NCBI GenBank assembly: GCA_028285205.1
Contig: JANQQA010000029.1
Coordinates: 1 to 44,471, forward strand
DNA from: Bythopirellula sp.
GTDB lineage: Bacteria; Planctomycetota; Planctomycetia; Pirellulales; Lacipirellulaceae
Direction: 5' to 3'
DNA: 44,471 nt
Part shown: positions 33,924 to 42,674 of the stretch, in pieces
Layout: each line of letters starts with the position of its first letter
Numbering within the stretch: position 1 is the first letter of the stretch
Position numbers and translations under genes: made by a program
Notes under the pieces: generated by a model
Databases searched by the model: none
Seen by the model: only the letters and a program-made list of their open reading frames with translations
What the model was told of the DNA's origin: nothing

Positions 33924-34955
33924 TCAAAGCCTGCGGAAGCGTTGACGGTAGTCACTTGGAGCTACTTTCACGACGCGTTGAAATGACCGCCTCATCGAGT
34001 CGGCGCTGCGAAAGCCGCAGTGCTTGGAGATTTCATCGATTGACTCGTCCGTCTCTTCGAGGCGTCGTCGCGTCGCGTCCACTCGCAGCTTTTCGACGAA
34101 TGCAGCGGGCGTCTGGCCAACCTCATTTCGAAAAACACGAGAGAAGTTGCGCAGGCTCATGTGAGCGCGCTCAGCAAGTGCCCGAACCGAAAGGTCATTG
34201 CTGAGGTTATCGGCGGCCCACGCCACCAGCTCGTTGATCACGTCCCGTTCGGCATGTTGCGATTCCAACGTCGCGCTGAATTGTGACTGCCCGCCCGGCC
34301 GACGCATGAAAACGACCAGATTACGGGCACAATCCAGAGCTACCGCCTGTCCGAGGTCCTCTTCGACAAGCGCTAGGGCAAGGTCTATACCTGCGGTAAC
34401 ACCTGCAGATGTATAGGTTTGTCCGTCCTTGACAAAAATTGAGTCGGCTTGAACGTCGACCTTTGGAAAGCGCTTGGCCAGATCTGCAGTCCCACGCCAA
34501 TGCGTCGTTGCTTTCTTGCCATCAAGGAGTCCCGCCTCTGCTAGGAGAAAAGCACCGCCGCAGATTGAAACGATACGACGAGACCGCCGTGCGAGCCGCT
34601 GCAGGACGGACGAGAACTGCTGCGCCTCCGAGACCCACGCCGCCGGCACGATCAGCGTATCGATGGCTCCCCGGCAGTTCTTCGCCGGTCGGTGACTTTC
34701 CAATGAAATCCCACCGTCAGAGGTAATCTTCGCCGCATTGGCGCCACTCACCAGTTCCAGGTCATACGGTGGCGAATCTCTATTGGCGAGTTTGTTGGCC
34801 AAGGCGAAGACGTCCCACGGGCCAATCAGATCCAGCAGAACGACCTCGGGAAATGCGACAAACACGACCCGCCGACGGGCGCCTCGCCTTGCACTACGTG
34901 CTGCTTTTTTCATGTTTGCGAAAGATGTTGGCCTATATTGTCGGAATATTGTCAT
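33924..34955 (-). CDS. GlxA-family transcriptional regulator (DJ-1/PfpI + AraC HTH)
   Basis: 343 residues. The N-terminal DJ-1/PfpI-like domain (about 28-190: VVFVAFPEVVLLDLIGPWDVF, IVSICGGAFLLAEAGLLDGKKATTHW) resembles class I glutamine amidotransferases without catalytic competence being proven. The C-terminal 110 residues are an AraC-type double helix-turn-helix (LAERAHMSLRNFSRVFRNEVGQTPAAFVEKLRVDA...). An alternative start MKKAARS at 34913 is possible. It is divergent from the DJ-1 gene at 35043 and is likely to control it. The ligand is unknown; GlxA relatives act on amines or glycine betaine pathways in other bacteria. Confidence 0.88.
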   Translation of the reverse strand: MTIFRQYRPTSFANMKKAARSARRGARRRVVFVAFPEVVLLDLIGPWDVFALANKLANRDSPPYDLELVSGANAAKITSDGGISLESHRPAKNCRGAIDTLIVPAAWVSEAQQFSSVLQRLARRSRRIVSICGGAFLLAEAGLLDGKKATTHWRGTADLAKRFPKVDVQADSIFVKDGQTYTSAGVTAGIDLALALVEEDLGQAVALDCARNLVVFMRRPGGQSQFSATLESQHAERDVINELVAWAADNLSNDLSVRALAERAHMSLRNFSRVFRNEVGQTPAAFVEKLRVDATRRRLEETDESIDEISKHCGFRSADSMRRSFQRVVKVAPSDYRQRFRRL

Positions 34956-35042
34956 TTACGCCATGAGCGATGTCCAGCATCATTTTTGCGAAAGGTCGGG
35001 CGATGGCCGCCCGCTCTGGTTTTTGAATCGGCAAGGGGCGCA

Positions 35043-35894
35043 ATGGACGAAAGTGAAACGGACACCAACACAAATCGGAGACCATTCGTATCAGCTGCCG
35101 ATGCACCATCGGGTGCTGTGCGAGCGGGCGGATCGGATCAAGCCGGCGGAAGCCGTACGCTTCAAAAATCAAAGATGCAGTGGCCGCCGATGCACAAACA
35201 GACCAAGCCGGATGTAGCGATGCTTCTTTACCCCGGCGTCACGTTGCTGGATCTGATCGGGCCGCAGTCCGTGCTGACTCCGTCGTGTAGCGTTCATGTG
35301 GTCTGGAAAAACACGGATCTCCTCGAAACAGACAGCGGCATCGTCATGCAGGCTACCTCGACACTTGACGAGTGCCCGATGAACCTCGATGTGCTGTTCG
35401 TTCCGGGTGGCGACTTCAGCATCATGAGGGACGATGAGGTGCTCCGTTTCCTGGCTGATCGAGGATCCCGCGCGCGGTACGTGACGAGTGTTTGCGGCGG
35501 CTCGATTGTGTTGGGCGCCGCGGGGCTCCTTCAAGGATACGAGGCAACGTCGCATTGGTCAGCACGGGACAAACTACCCCTTTTTGGCGCCACGCCAGTG
35601 GACGCTAGGGTGGTGCGTGATCGCAACCGACTATCGGGCGGCGGCGTAACGGCCGGCATCGACTTCGGCCTTGTGCTGCTAGCCGAACTGCTCGGAGAGG
35701 ACGTAGCAAAGATGTCCCAGCTGGTTCTGGAGTACGATCCCGCGCCGCCATTTGATGCCGGCACGCCGAAAAAAGCTGGCCTTGAGATCATGAGCAAGAT
35801 GCAGGAATGGTTGGGCCCGATGGGCGACGTGCTAACACCAATGTGTGCAGCCGCGGCAAAGGACATGAGGAAATACCTGTCGGTCGTGAACTAG
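35043..35894 (+). CDS. DJ-1/PfpI family protein (isonitrile hydratase-like)
   Basis: 283 residues from ATG 35043 (AAGGGG just upstream); from ATG 35190 it would be 234, the usual family length, and the conserved part begins there (KPDVAMLLYPGVTLLDLIGP). The nucleophile-elbow motif SVCGGSIVLGAAGLL holds the conserved Cys, and ATSHWSARDKL follows, as in isonitrile hydratase-type DJ-1 proteins, which hydrate isonitriles to N-formamides. The divergent GlxA-type regulator next to it shares the DJ-1 fold. The function is not proven by sequence. Confidence 0.82.
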   Translation: MDESETDTNTNRRPFVSAADAPSGAVRAGGSDQAGGSRTLQKSKMQWPPMHKQTKPDVAMLLYPGVTLLDLIGPQSVLTPSCSVHVVWKNTDLLETDSGIVMQATSTLDECPMNLDVLFVPGGDFSIMRDDEVLRFLADRGSRARYVTSVCGGSIVLGAAGLLQGYEATSHWSARDKLPLFGATPVDARVVRDRNRLSGGGVTAGIDFGLVLLAELLGEDVAKMSQLVLEYDPAPPFDAGTPKKAGLEIMSKMQEWLGPMGDVLTPMCAAAAKDMRKYLSVVN

Positions 35895-35945
35895 CTCGCG
35901 GGCTGAGAGCGCAGCGGCGAAATCGAGCTCGAGGAGGTATCTAGT

Positions 35946-36068
35946 GTGAGTACTATCGAACGCCGTCTCTTGATTGCGATTTCAATCGCGCTTTTCTCAA
36001 CGCTCTACGTGGCGAGTTGGTATTGGCTGTATCCGGGAGAACTCGATGCCGCGAGGATTCTTGGTTGA
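35946..36068 (+). CDS. 40-residue single-pass membrane protein
   Basis: GTG 35946 to TGA 36066-36068, with AGGAGGT at 35932-35938, a strong site 7 nt away. The peptide begins STIERRLLIAISIALFSTLY and has one hydrophobic segment (residues 8-30) and a polar end. The good ribosome site and the following membrane-protein genes argue for a real gene. Family unknown. Confidence 0.6.
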   Translation: MSTIERRLLIAISIALFSTLYVASWYWLYPGELDAARILG

Positions 36069-36096
36069 CCACCAAACTCGGAGCTAGCGCTGCGTT

Positions 36097-36393
36097 ATGA
36101 CGGGCCTGCGGCGCGCAGCGTTAGCTGAGGCTGTGACGCTGCTAGCGCTATTCTGTGTCGCGATGCCGATCAAGTACATCGCCGGAGATCCGCGAGCGGT
36201 CTCGGTTGTGGGGCCGGTGCATGGACTGATGTTCATGGTGTTCCTCTGGTTCGTTGTGCGATCTTGGGCAGAGGGATTAATCAACGGAATGGGGGCCTTC
36301 CGCCTTTTCGTTGGTGCTCTGATTCCAATGGGCGGTTTCGTCAATGAACGGTGGCTGCGCGGTCGAAGTGCGGAGGTACCCACGCGACAGTGA
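36097..36393 (+). CDS. DUF3817-type small membrane protein
   Basis: 98 residues with about three hydrophobic segments. The pattern RAALAEAVTLLALFCVAMPIKYIAG, VHGLMFMVFLWFVV and GALIPMGGFVNERWL matches DUF3817, small integral membrane proteins of unknown function. It is 28 nt after the 40-residue gene and overlaps the next gene by 4 nt (GTGA), so the three probably form one operon. Confidence 0.8.
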   Translation: MTGLRRAALAEAVTLLALFCVAMPIKYIAGDPRAVSVVGPVHGLMFMVFLWFVVRSWAEGLINGMGAFRLFVGALIPMGGFVNERWLRGRSAEVPTRQ

Positions 36394-36782
36394 TTTATAC
36401 GCTGATAAAAGCCGCACACTTGGTATCGTTGTTTGTATGGATTAGCGGCATGGTGGCTGTGGCCCTATCCTTGAGACACCCTGTCCTATCGTTCTTGAAA
36501 CAGCTCAAGACCTATGACCGGATCATAACGTCGCCTGCTATGGTGGCTGCTTGGGTGTTCGGCATCTTGCTGGCGGTTCAGGGGGGGTGGTTCGCACAGT
36601 CCTGGCTGGCGATGAAGATCCCCTTGGTGTTGATTCTGTCCGGGTTACACGGAGTATTGGCAGGAAAGCTGCGCCGCTCCGTAGTAGGAACCACCGATCC
36701 AGAGCCAGTTGGGCATCTTCTCTTGCCACTAGGATTGGTGCTTGTGACGTTGATCATTTCAGTGGCCACATTTAAGCCCTGA
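36390..36782 (+). CDS. four-helix membrane protein, HemJ/CopD-like
   Basis: 130 residues from GTG 36390; the stop of the previous gene overlaps this start. Four hydrophobic segments; the start IYTLIKAAHLVSLFVWISGMVAV has the His in TM1 typical of HemJ/CopD-like proteins, which bind haem or copper or act in haem synthesis. The remaining family residues are not clear, so this is a fold-level guess. GGAGG precedes it at 36373-36377. Confidence 0.6.
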   Translation: MIYTLIKAAHLVSLFVWISGMVAVALSLRHPVLSFLKQLKTYDRIITSPAMVAAWVFGILLAVQGGWFAQSWLAMKIPLVLILSGLHGVLAGKLRRSVVGTTDPEPVGHLLLPLGLVLVTLIISVATFKP

Positions 36783-37240
36783 CGCTTCTGATGGCTTCAT
36801 ATGTGTGCCATACGCACACGAAACGAGGGTCATCATTACCTCACGAACGGCCTGCTCCGTGGTCATTCGGTGCCCACTTTCGTCGCTTTGCGACTATCCA
36901 TATCGCTCACTCCATCCAAACAGCCGGTGTGGGCTGAGGCTTCATTGCGCATGCCCCACGCATGGTAGTAATCAGAATTTGGTCTACACTGACCAATAAT
37001 AAGACGTAAATCTCCTCACAATTCAGATGTGGAGCGGATCGAAGTCAGCGATTTGGGACCAAAGAGGTGCATCTGGCGTAACTAGAACGCAAAGAGTTCG
37101 ATGCAAGCTGACCACGCGATTCAGGCGTGGCGATCGTCGTCCTAGTGCGCCGAGCTGTCCTTGTTCTTGCCGGTGAACGATCCGCAAGTAAGAGCAAAGG
37201 GCCAATTCCAAGAACAAGGCTTATTTCGGAGGGCAAGATC
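36783..37240. other. intergenic, 458 nt
   Basis: No gene supported. A small dyad GTGTGC (36803-36808) / GCACAC (36814-36819) follows the membrane operon, without a T-tract. The GGAGGG ribosome site of the subtilase lies at about 37228-37233. Confidence 0.5.
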
Positions 37241-38701
37241 ATGCCAGCAAAGAAGAAGTCACGACGCAAACGCCGCAAATCCGACCCGGGTTATGTGTTT
37301 TCCAAGATTCGGACACCCAGTACTCCGGACTACGTGGTCGTCGAGCTTAGACACGACAGCCGGCTCGGCTACACAAGCGCCGGATTCGAAGGGCCCGCCG
37401 ACACGGAGAAAAACAGCCGTACACTCAATCGGGCCCTCGAACGGTTTGGCGCGAAGTCGATACGATCGCATTTCGATTGCAGCAAAGCTGAAGTAGCGCA
37501 GCGTGTCTCGAAAGCACCAGCGCGTCTGGGCATCAAAGTCAGCGCAGACTTCGCGCACGGCGGGTTCGCACAGGTTCGGCCGCGGCGAAAGAAAGATATT
37601 CCCGCTTTGGTCAGAGCGCTGAACAAAGCAGACGCCGTATGGACAGCCTATGAGGCACCGAAGCCGGTTCCAGCCGCTATCGCCACCGGTAGTTCGACAG
37701 GCAGTCGAAACTTCGAGCCCTCGCAAGGCTATCTAATGTCCGCACCCAACGGGATCGGCGCGATGGGCGTCTGGCACCTGAAAGGTGCGCGCGGGGAGGG
37801 CGTTCGGATTTGCGACATCGAAGGCAACTGGAACCGGAGTCATGAAGACCTTCCAGGCAGAATCCCCCTGCTTGGCGGCCAGGTAATTCCCGACGTCGGC
37901 TGGCGGAATCATGGCACGGCCGTGCTGGGGGAAATGGTCAGTCGACCCAATGACTTCGGGACCGTCGGCATCTCTCACCGCTCCCGAGCCGCCGTGCACT
38001 CGGCGGTAATCAACGGCGTGTTCAATACCGGCCAAGCTATACGCAATACCACCAGCAGGCTCAGGGCGGGGGACGTCATCCTCATCGAATTGCAGGGAAC
38101 CGGTCCCAACGGCAAGTACGTTGCCATGCAGTACTGGCAGGATGTCTTCTCGGCGATTCGAGCCGCAACGGCAAAGGGCATTACGGTGGTTGAGGCCGCT
38201 GGGAACGGCAACGAGAACTTCCAGCTGCCGATATTCAGGAATACCGGCCTGCAGAAAGACTCGGGCGCCATCGTGGTTGGCGCCGGAATTCCGCCGACAA
38301 ACTACTTCGACAACGACGGCACCGGCAGCGGTACCGGCTACACGGAAATCGGCGTTCCACGCTCGCGCATATGGTTTTCAAACTACGGCAAGATTGTCAA
38401 CGTCCAGGCCTGGGGTTGGCATGTCACGACGCTCGGGTACGGTGACGCGCAGGGCGGCGCACAAAACCGTTGGTACACGCTTCGTTTTTCGGGCACTTCA
38501 AGCGCATCGCCGATCGTAACGGGCGCCGTCGCCTGTATTCAGGGACGCGCGAAGTTCAAGCGCGGACGTCCGTTGACCCCAGCACGTGTGCGAAGACTGC
38601 TGATGCAAACCGGTACGCCGCAACAAAGAGGGCCCGGTGTTCCTTTGAGTCAAAACATTGGACCCCAGCCGAACCTGGAGAAAGCCATCAGGAGAGTCTA
38701 G
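37241..38701 (+). CDS. S8 (subtilisin-like) serine peptidase
   Basis: 486 residues from ATG 37241, chosen for GGAGGG at 37228-37233; the frame extends 38 residues upstream. Catalytic triad: Asp192 (VRICDIEG), His224 (NHGTAVLGE) and Ser420 (SGTSSASP). The domain spans about 170-440. The N-terminus is very basic (PAKKKSRRKRRKSDP) and there is no signal peptide; residues 20-165 form an extra N-terminal region, perhaps an intramolecular inhibitor or binding domain. Likely cytoplasmic. It is followed 10 nt later by a small gene that may be its partner. Confidence 0.9.
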   Translation: MPAKKKSRRKRRKSDPGYVFSKIRTPSTPDYVVVELRHDSRLGYTSAGFEGPADTEKNSRTLNRALERFGAKSIRSHFDCSKAEVAQRVSKAPARLGIKVSADFAHGGFAQVRPRRKKDIPALVRALNKADAVWTAYEAPKPVPAAIATGSSTGSRNFEPSQGYLMSAPNGIGAMGVWHLKGARGEGVRICDIEGNWNRSHEDLPGRIPLLGGQVIPDVGWRNHGTAVLGEMVSRPNDFGTVGISHRSRAAVHSAVINGVFNTGQAIRNTTSRLRAGDVILIELQGTGPNGKYVAMQYWQDVFSAIRAATAKGITVVEAAGNGNENFQLPIFRNTGLQKDSGAIVVGAGIPPTNYFDNDGTGSGTGYTEIGVPRSRIWFSNYGKIVNVQAWGWHVTTLGYGDAQGGAQNRWYTLRFSGTSSASPIVTGAVACIQGRAKFKRGRPLTPARVRRLLMQTGTPQQRGPGVPLSQNIGPQPNLEKAIRRV

Positions 38702-38711
38702 GCTTCGCAAC

Positions 38712-39083
38712 GTGGTGTATCGAAACAACACAGAAACAGAACGCATTCCCGGAGTCGCGCCGTGCATCGCTGCGCAGCTGACTCCGGGATGGCAGTTCGT
38801 GTCTGCTAGCAAAGGATTCGTGCACGAAAAGACTAAGGAGTCTTTCCGAATCCAGGGGCTGCCTCCCAGCACCCGCGTCGAACTGCGCTATCCGGATCTC
38901 GCCAGCATTCCGCAGAGCCGCTTGTCGGACGACGAAAAGGAATTAGCGCGCTATGTGCAGTTCATCTTTCATCCACGTGCCCGGCTCGACAAACACCTGG
39001 CACGCATCGAGAACTGGGCCATGACCGAAAGTGCCCACATCGTCCCGATGGGGAGCCTCCCCGCGATGGGTGTCGCTAGGTAG
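38712..39083 (+). CDS. small protein following the subtilase
   Basis: About 123 residues from GTG 38712 (the open frame reaches back to 38658 inside the subtilase). No signal peptide, no recognised domain. The middle reads LTPGWQFVSASKGFVHEKTKESF, then RVELRYPDL and a helical end (DDEKELARYVQFIFH). Tandem placement and the tight gap suggest a subtilase partner such as an inhibitor or target. Start uncertain. Confidence 0.5.
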   Translation: MVYRNNTETERIPGVAPCIAAQLTPGWQFVSASKGFVHEKTKESFRIQGLPPSTRVELRYPDLASIPQSRLSDDEKELARYVQFIFHPRARLDKHLARIENWAMTESAHIVPMGSLPAMGVAR

Positions 39084-39132
39084 AGATCTTGGTGCCCAAG
39101 GCAAGACCGCCTGCCGTCATTCGAGCCGCGCA

Positions 39133-39531
39133 CTATCGCATTGAGGCGGCCGCCTTCCGTTCCATGTAGATAGTCTGCGTTAGCATCAGGAACAGTCCGA
39201 TGCTACCGGTGAAGATGACGGCTAGTACCCATACCTCCGATTTCATGCCGGCGGCACGCGCGCGGTTCTGGAGGAGAAAAAAGGCCGCTGTCACGCTCAT
39301 CAGTCGGTCGAACCAGACCTGTAACCCCCAACGCGATCCAGTAAGCGTTAGAAAGCCGAGAGGCCCTTCCTCGACGATCGCGAGGCCGGTCCACGCCGTG
39401 AAGGGAACTACGACGACCGCCGGGATCAGCCAGGCCGGCGCGGAAATCCGCTCGTTGTGCTGGGTGACGAGCAGCATGGCGACGGCGGCGACTACGAAAC
39501 CGGCGAGTGCAATCAACTCGGTGTGCGACAT
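39133..39531 (-). CDS. four-helix membrane protein, unknown
   Basis: 132 residues from ATG 39531 (an ATG two codons upstream also exists). Four hydrophobic segments: IALAGFVVAAVAMLLV, APAWLIPAVVVVPF, SVTAAFFLL and VWVLAVIFTGSIGLFLM. No motif recognised. It is downstream of the NhaC gene on the same strand, 75 nt away, and may be co-transcribed. Confidence 0.6.
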   Translation of the reverse strand: MSHTELIALAGFVVAAVAMLLVTQHNERISAPAWLIPAVVVVPFTAWTGLAIVEEGPLGFLTLTGSRWGLQVWFDRLMSVTAAFFLLQNRARAAGMKSEVWVLAVIFTGSIGLFLMLTQTIYMERKAAASMR

Positions 39532-39605
39532 CCTCAACGCTCCATGTTAGTCAACAAGCGGCGACGCTCGGTGCCGCCAACATAGCGCATCGAGCTAAGA
39601 TGGCG

Positions 39606-41018
39606 CTAGCCTGGTCTTGCCGCGGCCCCTGTCTCATCCACCCTCAGAACACCTTTATTCATCGCCGCCAGTCCGATCGAAAGGACCGCATTGATCGAAA
39701 ACAGCAGGACCCAGGGCGCATACTCGACCGTCGACACGCCGAGCGATGCACTAAAGAACGCGCCCGTCGTGGTCCAGGGAATTAGTGCGGCGCTGAGTGT
39801 CGCGCCTTCCTCGACGCACCGTGACAGCATCTCCGGCCTGAGCTTCCGTTCCCTGTAAGTTTCCTTATACACCTCCGCGCCGAAGATCACGGCGAGGTAG
39901 TTCTCGCCCATGCTCATGTTGGCGACGACACAGGTTGCAATGGTCGAAGCGACGAGCTGCGTCGCTGTCCTTATTCGCTGGATCAGGCCACGCATGAGCA
40001 CTCTAAGGAACCCGGCTCCGTTCAGAATCCCGCCGAGCGCCAGCGCAATGAGCGCTAGGGATAGCGTCCACATCATGCTCTGTAGACCGCCTCGGTTGAG
40101 CAACGAATCGACGCTCTCCACGCCGGTGTCCGAAGTGAATCCATACTGCAAGCTGCGAAAGACATCCGCCACCTCACGCTCCTGGACAAAGATCGCGAGT
40201 ATCACGGCGGTGGCGGTGCCGGCTAGGATGCTGGGCTCCGCGGCGATGCGGCGAAAGCTCATGGCCAGAATGACGACGAGCGGCAAGAACACGATCGGGT
40301 TTGTCGAAAACTGCTCAGCCAAAGGGGTCTGCAGGGCGTCGATCTCTTCGAGGCTCAGGGTCGCATCGGCGTAGTTGAAACCTAGCACGGTGAAGATACC
40401 GAGTACGATCAGCAGCGCCGGGCCCGTGGTGTAGAACATGGCGCGAATGTGCTTGTCGATCTCCGTGCCCGCGGACGTCGCGGCCAGAATAGTCGTGTCG
40501 GAGAGCGGCGACATCTTGTCACCAAACACGGCACCGGAGATTACGCTGCCTGCGACGATCGGGAGCGGCAGGCCCAGAATGCCGCCGAGGCCGACGAGCA
40601 CGACGCCGGCGGTTCCAACCGTGCCCCACGAGGTGCCGGTTGCGAGCGACATGAAACTGCAGAGCAGCAAGCAGGCCGGGAGGAACCAGTTCGGGTCGAC
40701 GACGAAGAGTGCGTAGTAGACGACACCGGATATGGTGCCGCTTTCGATCAGCGCCGCGATTACGACACCGATCAGCATGAAAATGTAGATCGCGCCGATC
40801 GCAGCGGCGATGCCGTCATTCATCAGCTGCTTGGCGTCACGGTAGCGGTAGCCGAGACGCACCGCGTTCGCCGCCGCCCAAACGAGCGCAACGATCAGCG
40901 CGATATGCAGCTCCAGCTCGAGCGCAAAAACGCTCGTAATGATGATGGCAAGGACACCGGCACAGCACACCAGCGCGGCACCGAACCCGGGCTCGGCCGG
41001 CGGCTTCACGTCCTGCAA
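39606..41018 (-). CDS. NhaC-family Na+/H+ antiporter-like transporter
   Basis: 470 residues, about twelve hydrophobic segments. NhaC-like signatures: ATGTSWGTVGTAGVVLVGLGG and FGDKMSPLSDTTILAATSAGTEIDKHI, both typical of NhaC/YuiF antiporters. It sits 15 nt after the Rieske oxygenase gene, as the last or next-to-last gene of the cluster, so it may move an organic acid or amine rather than serve pH homeostasis. Confidence 0.88.
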   Translation of the reverse strand: MQDVKPPAEPGFGAALVCCAGVLAIIITSVFALELELHIALIVALVWAAANAVRLGYRYRDAKQLMNDGIAAAIGAIYIFMLIGVVIAALIESGTISGVVYYALFVVDPNWFLPACLLLCSFMSLATGTSWGTVGTAGVVLVGLGGILGLPLPIVAGSVISGAVFGDKMSPLSDTTILAATSAGTEIDKHIRAMFYTTGPALLIVLGIFTVLGFNYADATLSLEEIDALQTPLAEQFSTNPIVFLPLVVILAMSFRRIAAEPSILAGTATAVILAIFVQEREVADVFRSLQYGFTSDTGVESVDSLLNRGGLQSMMWTLSLALIALALGGILNGAGFLRVLMRGLIQRIRTATQLVASTIATCVVANMSMGENYLAVIFGAEVYKETYRERKLRPEMLSRCVEEGATLSAALIPWTTTGAFFSASLGVSTVEYAPWVLLFSINAVLSIGLAAMNKGVLRVDETGAAARPG

Positions 41019-41033
41019 ACTGGGAACCTGTAA

Positions 41034-42089
41034 TCAGCCATTGGCTTCGTTGGCGATCCGTCCTTCCAGTAGCTGCCGAAATCGAATCGCGGCGGCGTCG
41101 AGACCGAGATTGATATGACGAGTCGTTTCTGCGGCGATGCCCTGGTGAACGGCCTCCAGTATCACCTTGTCTTCTTCGAAAGCCCGCTTCGCACCGGCGG
41201 CGATCTCTTTCGTCAGTGCGTCGTCGTCAATATCGGTGTTGCGGTGCTGTAGCCAGAAGTAGCGTGTGGTGTTCGCATCCACCGGGGTGAGAAAGTTGTA
41301 CGACACCATCTCGTAGGAATCGCTGCCCGGGACCCACCCTGGCCCGCCTCGCCCGGCGGGGCAGTAGATGCCCTTGTTGATTGCGATTGACGGAAACCGG
41401 ACCTCGTAGTGCTGCAGCCGGTCGCAGTCGCCATCGAATTTCAGCAGCGGCTTGTAGAATGGCGGCGGCTCACTCTCGTATAACCAGCGAGACACGACGA
41501 GCCCATGCTCGTTCTCTTCTATCGTCAGGGGCGCATCCGCCGTGCCTTCGCCGGCGAACGAAGAGCGGTGGACCCAGGCGACGTGCGACGGGTCGAGGAG
41601 ATTGTCTGTCAGGTAAAGATAGTTGCAATGGACTGTCAGCGAGTCGCCATCCGTCGTGTGCCAGGCAGGGTTGTCATAGTTCTCGATCGTCAGGATCGCA
41701 TCGTCATCGGCTAGCTCTGCATCCCCCATCCATATCCACAGCAATCCATACTTGTCTTTCGTCGGAAAGCTCCGCACGACGGCAGAGGATGGAATCTGCT
41801 CTTGAGTGGGCGCGGCAACACACTGGCCGCGTGCGTCAAATGTCAGACCGTGGTAACCGCACTCGACACGATCGTCGGTCAAGCGGCCCATGGACAAGGG
41901 CAGTTTGCGGTGCGGGCAGGCGTCCTCCAAAGCAACCGGCTCGCCGGCCGCCGTTCGATACAGCACCAGCGCGGTGCCGAGCAGCTTCACCGGCGTCAGC
42001 TCGCGGCCGACGGTTCCGGAGATCGCGGCGACATACCAGGCGTTGTTCAGGAACACCCCAGAGTTCGCACCTACGCGCTGGTCATTCAT
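41034..42089 (-). CDS. Rieske non-haem iron oxygenase, VanA type
   Basis: 351 residues. The Rieske 2Fe-2S centre is complete: CPH (about 58-60) and CGYH (about 77-80). The mononuclear iron site reads DNLLDPSHVAWVHR (two His and acidic residues, about 168-180). Length and arrangement match vanillate O-demethylase-type oxygenases. A reductase partner is not in the window, so electrons must come from elsewhere. Start ATG 42089 overlaps the AhpD-like gene by 8 nt. Substrate unknown. Confidence 0.9.
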   Translation of the reverse strand: MNDQRVGANSGVFLNNAWYVAAISGTVGRELTPVKLLGTALVLYRTAAGEPVALEDACPHRKLPLSMGRLTDDRVECGYHGLTFDARGQCVAAPTQEQIPSSAVVRSFPTKDKYGLLWIWMGDAELADDDAILTIENYDNPAWHTTDGDSLTVHCNYLYLTDNLLDPSHVAWVHRSSFAGEGTADAPLTIEENEHGLVVSRWLYESEPPPFYKPLLKFDGDCDRLQHYEVRFPSIAINKGIYCPAGRGGPGWVPGSDSYEMVSYNFLTPVDANTTRYFWLQHRNTDIDDDALTKEIAAGAKRAFEEDKVILEAVHQGIAAETTRHINLGLDAAAIRFRQLLEGRIANEANG

Positions 42090-42654
42090 AGTAGCCGATC
42101 GCGTCTCCGTCGGTGGTTACACCAAGGCCGTTCAACAACCGGTTGGAGTAGTTGAAATAGGCAACGACCTGGTTTGCTTCCAAGATCTCCCCGTCGTTGC
42201 AACCCGCTTCCCGCAGGTCTTCTATGTCTTGCACCGTCATCCCGGCAACATCAGTAGTCAGTCGTGCGGCATATCGAAGCAAAGCCAGCTCTTTCCCGTC
42301 GAATACCGCTTCGGGTGTCCCGGCTTCGAGCGCGGCGAGGATTTCGTCTGCGCGCGCGTCACCGTCGAGCAGCCGGCGTGCGTTGGTGAAGTGGTGTGCC
42401 AGGCTGTAATCGCAATCATTCAGGATACTCGTATAGGACGCGACGACTTCGAGCAGCCACAACGGAAGCGTGTTGTCCGGGTGGTGTAGAACGCTGCGGT
42501 AGAGCGCCACGTGCCCATCCATCGTGTGCGGCCGCAGCGAGTGGACTTTCATGACGTTGTCGACCGTGCCGTGCGGCGTTCTGGCACGATCGTACATGTC
42601 GCGGAGCGTGCCGGTGGCTTCGGCCTCGGGGATCATTCGGATCCATGCGGTCAT
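42082..42654 (-). CDS. carboxymuconolactone decarboxylase/AhpD-like protein, altered Cys motif
   Basis: 190 residues. The peroxidase-related AhpD fold is visible: NVMKVHSLRPHTMDGHVALYRSVL, then EVVASYTSILNDC81-x2-S84-x2-H87H, where the family normally has C-x2-C-x3-H (YC.AHH). The second Cys is Ser here. Redox disulfide chemistry would be lost if this reading is right; a decarboxylase-like or binding role could remain. Between the HD gene (20 nt upstream) and the Rieske gene (8-nt overlap). Confidence 0.8.
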   Translation of the reverse strand: MTAWIRMIPEAEATGTLRDMYDRARTPHGTVDNVMKVHSLRPHTMDGHVALYRSVLHHPDNTLPLWLLEVVASYTSILNDCDYSLAHHFTNARRLLDGDARADEILAALEAGTPEAVFDGKELALLRYAARLTTDVAGMTVQDIEDLREAGCNDGEILEANQVVAYFNYSNRLLNGLGVTTDGDAIGYYE

Positions 42655-42674
42655 TTCGATCTGTCGTCCGCCGG

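Noticed and set aside
34738..35217. Plus-strand frame of 159 residues between GlxA and DJ-1 genes
   Set aside because: Overlaps the start of both real genes and carries no motif; Arg/Thr-rich shadow.
40449..41033. Plus-strand frame of 194 residues antisense to the NhaC gene
   Set aside because: Rich in Arg/Asp/Gly/His with no fold; the minus-strand NhaC motifs are clear.
41381..42155. Plus-strand frames antisense to the Rieske gene
   Set aside because: Low-complexity Arg/Ser-rich translations; the Rieske motif is on the other strand.
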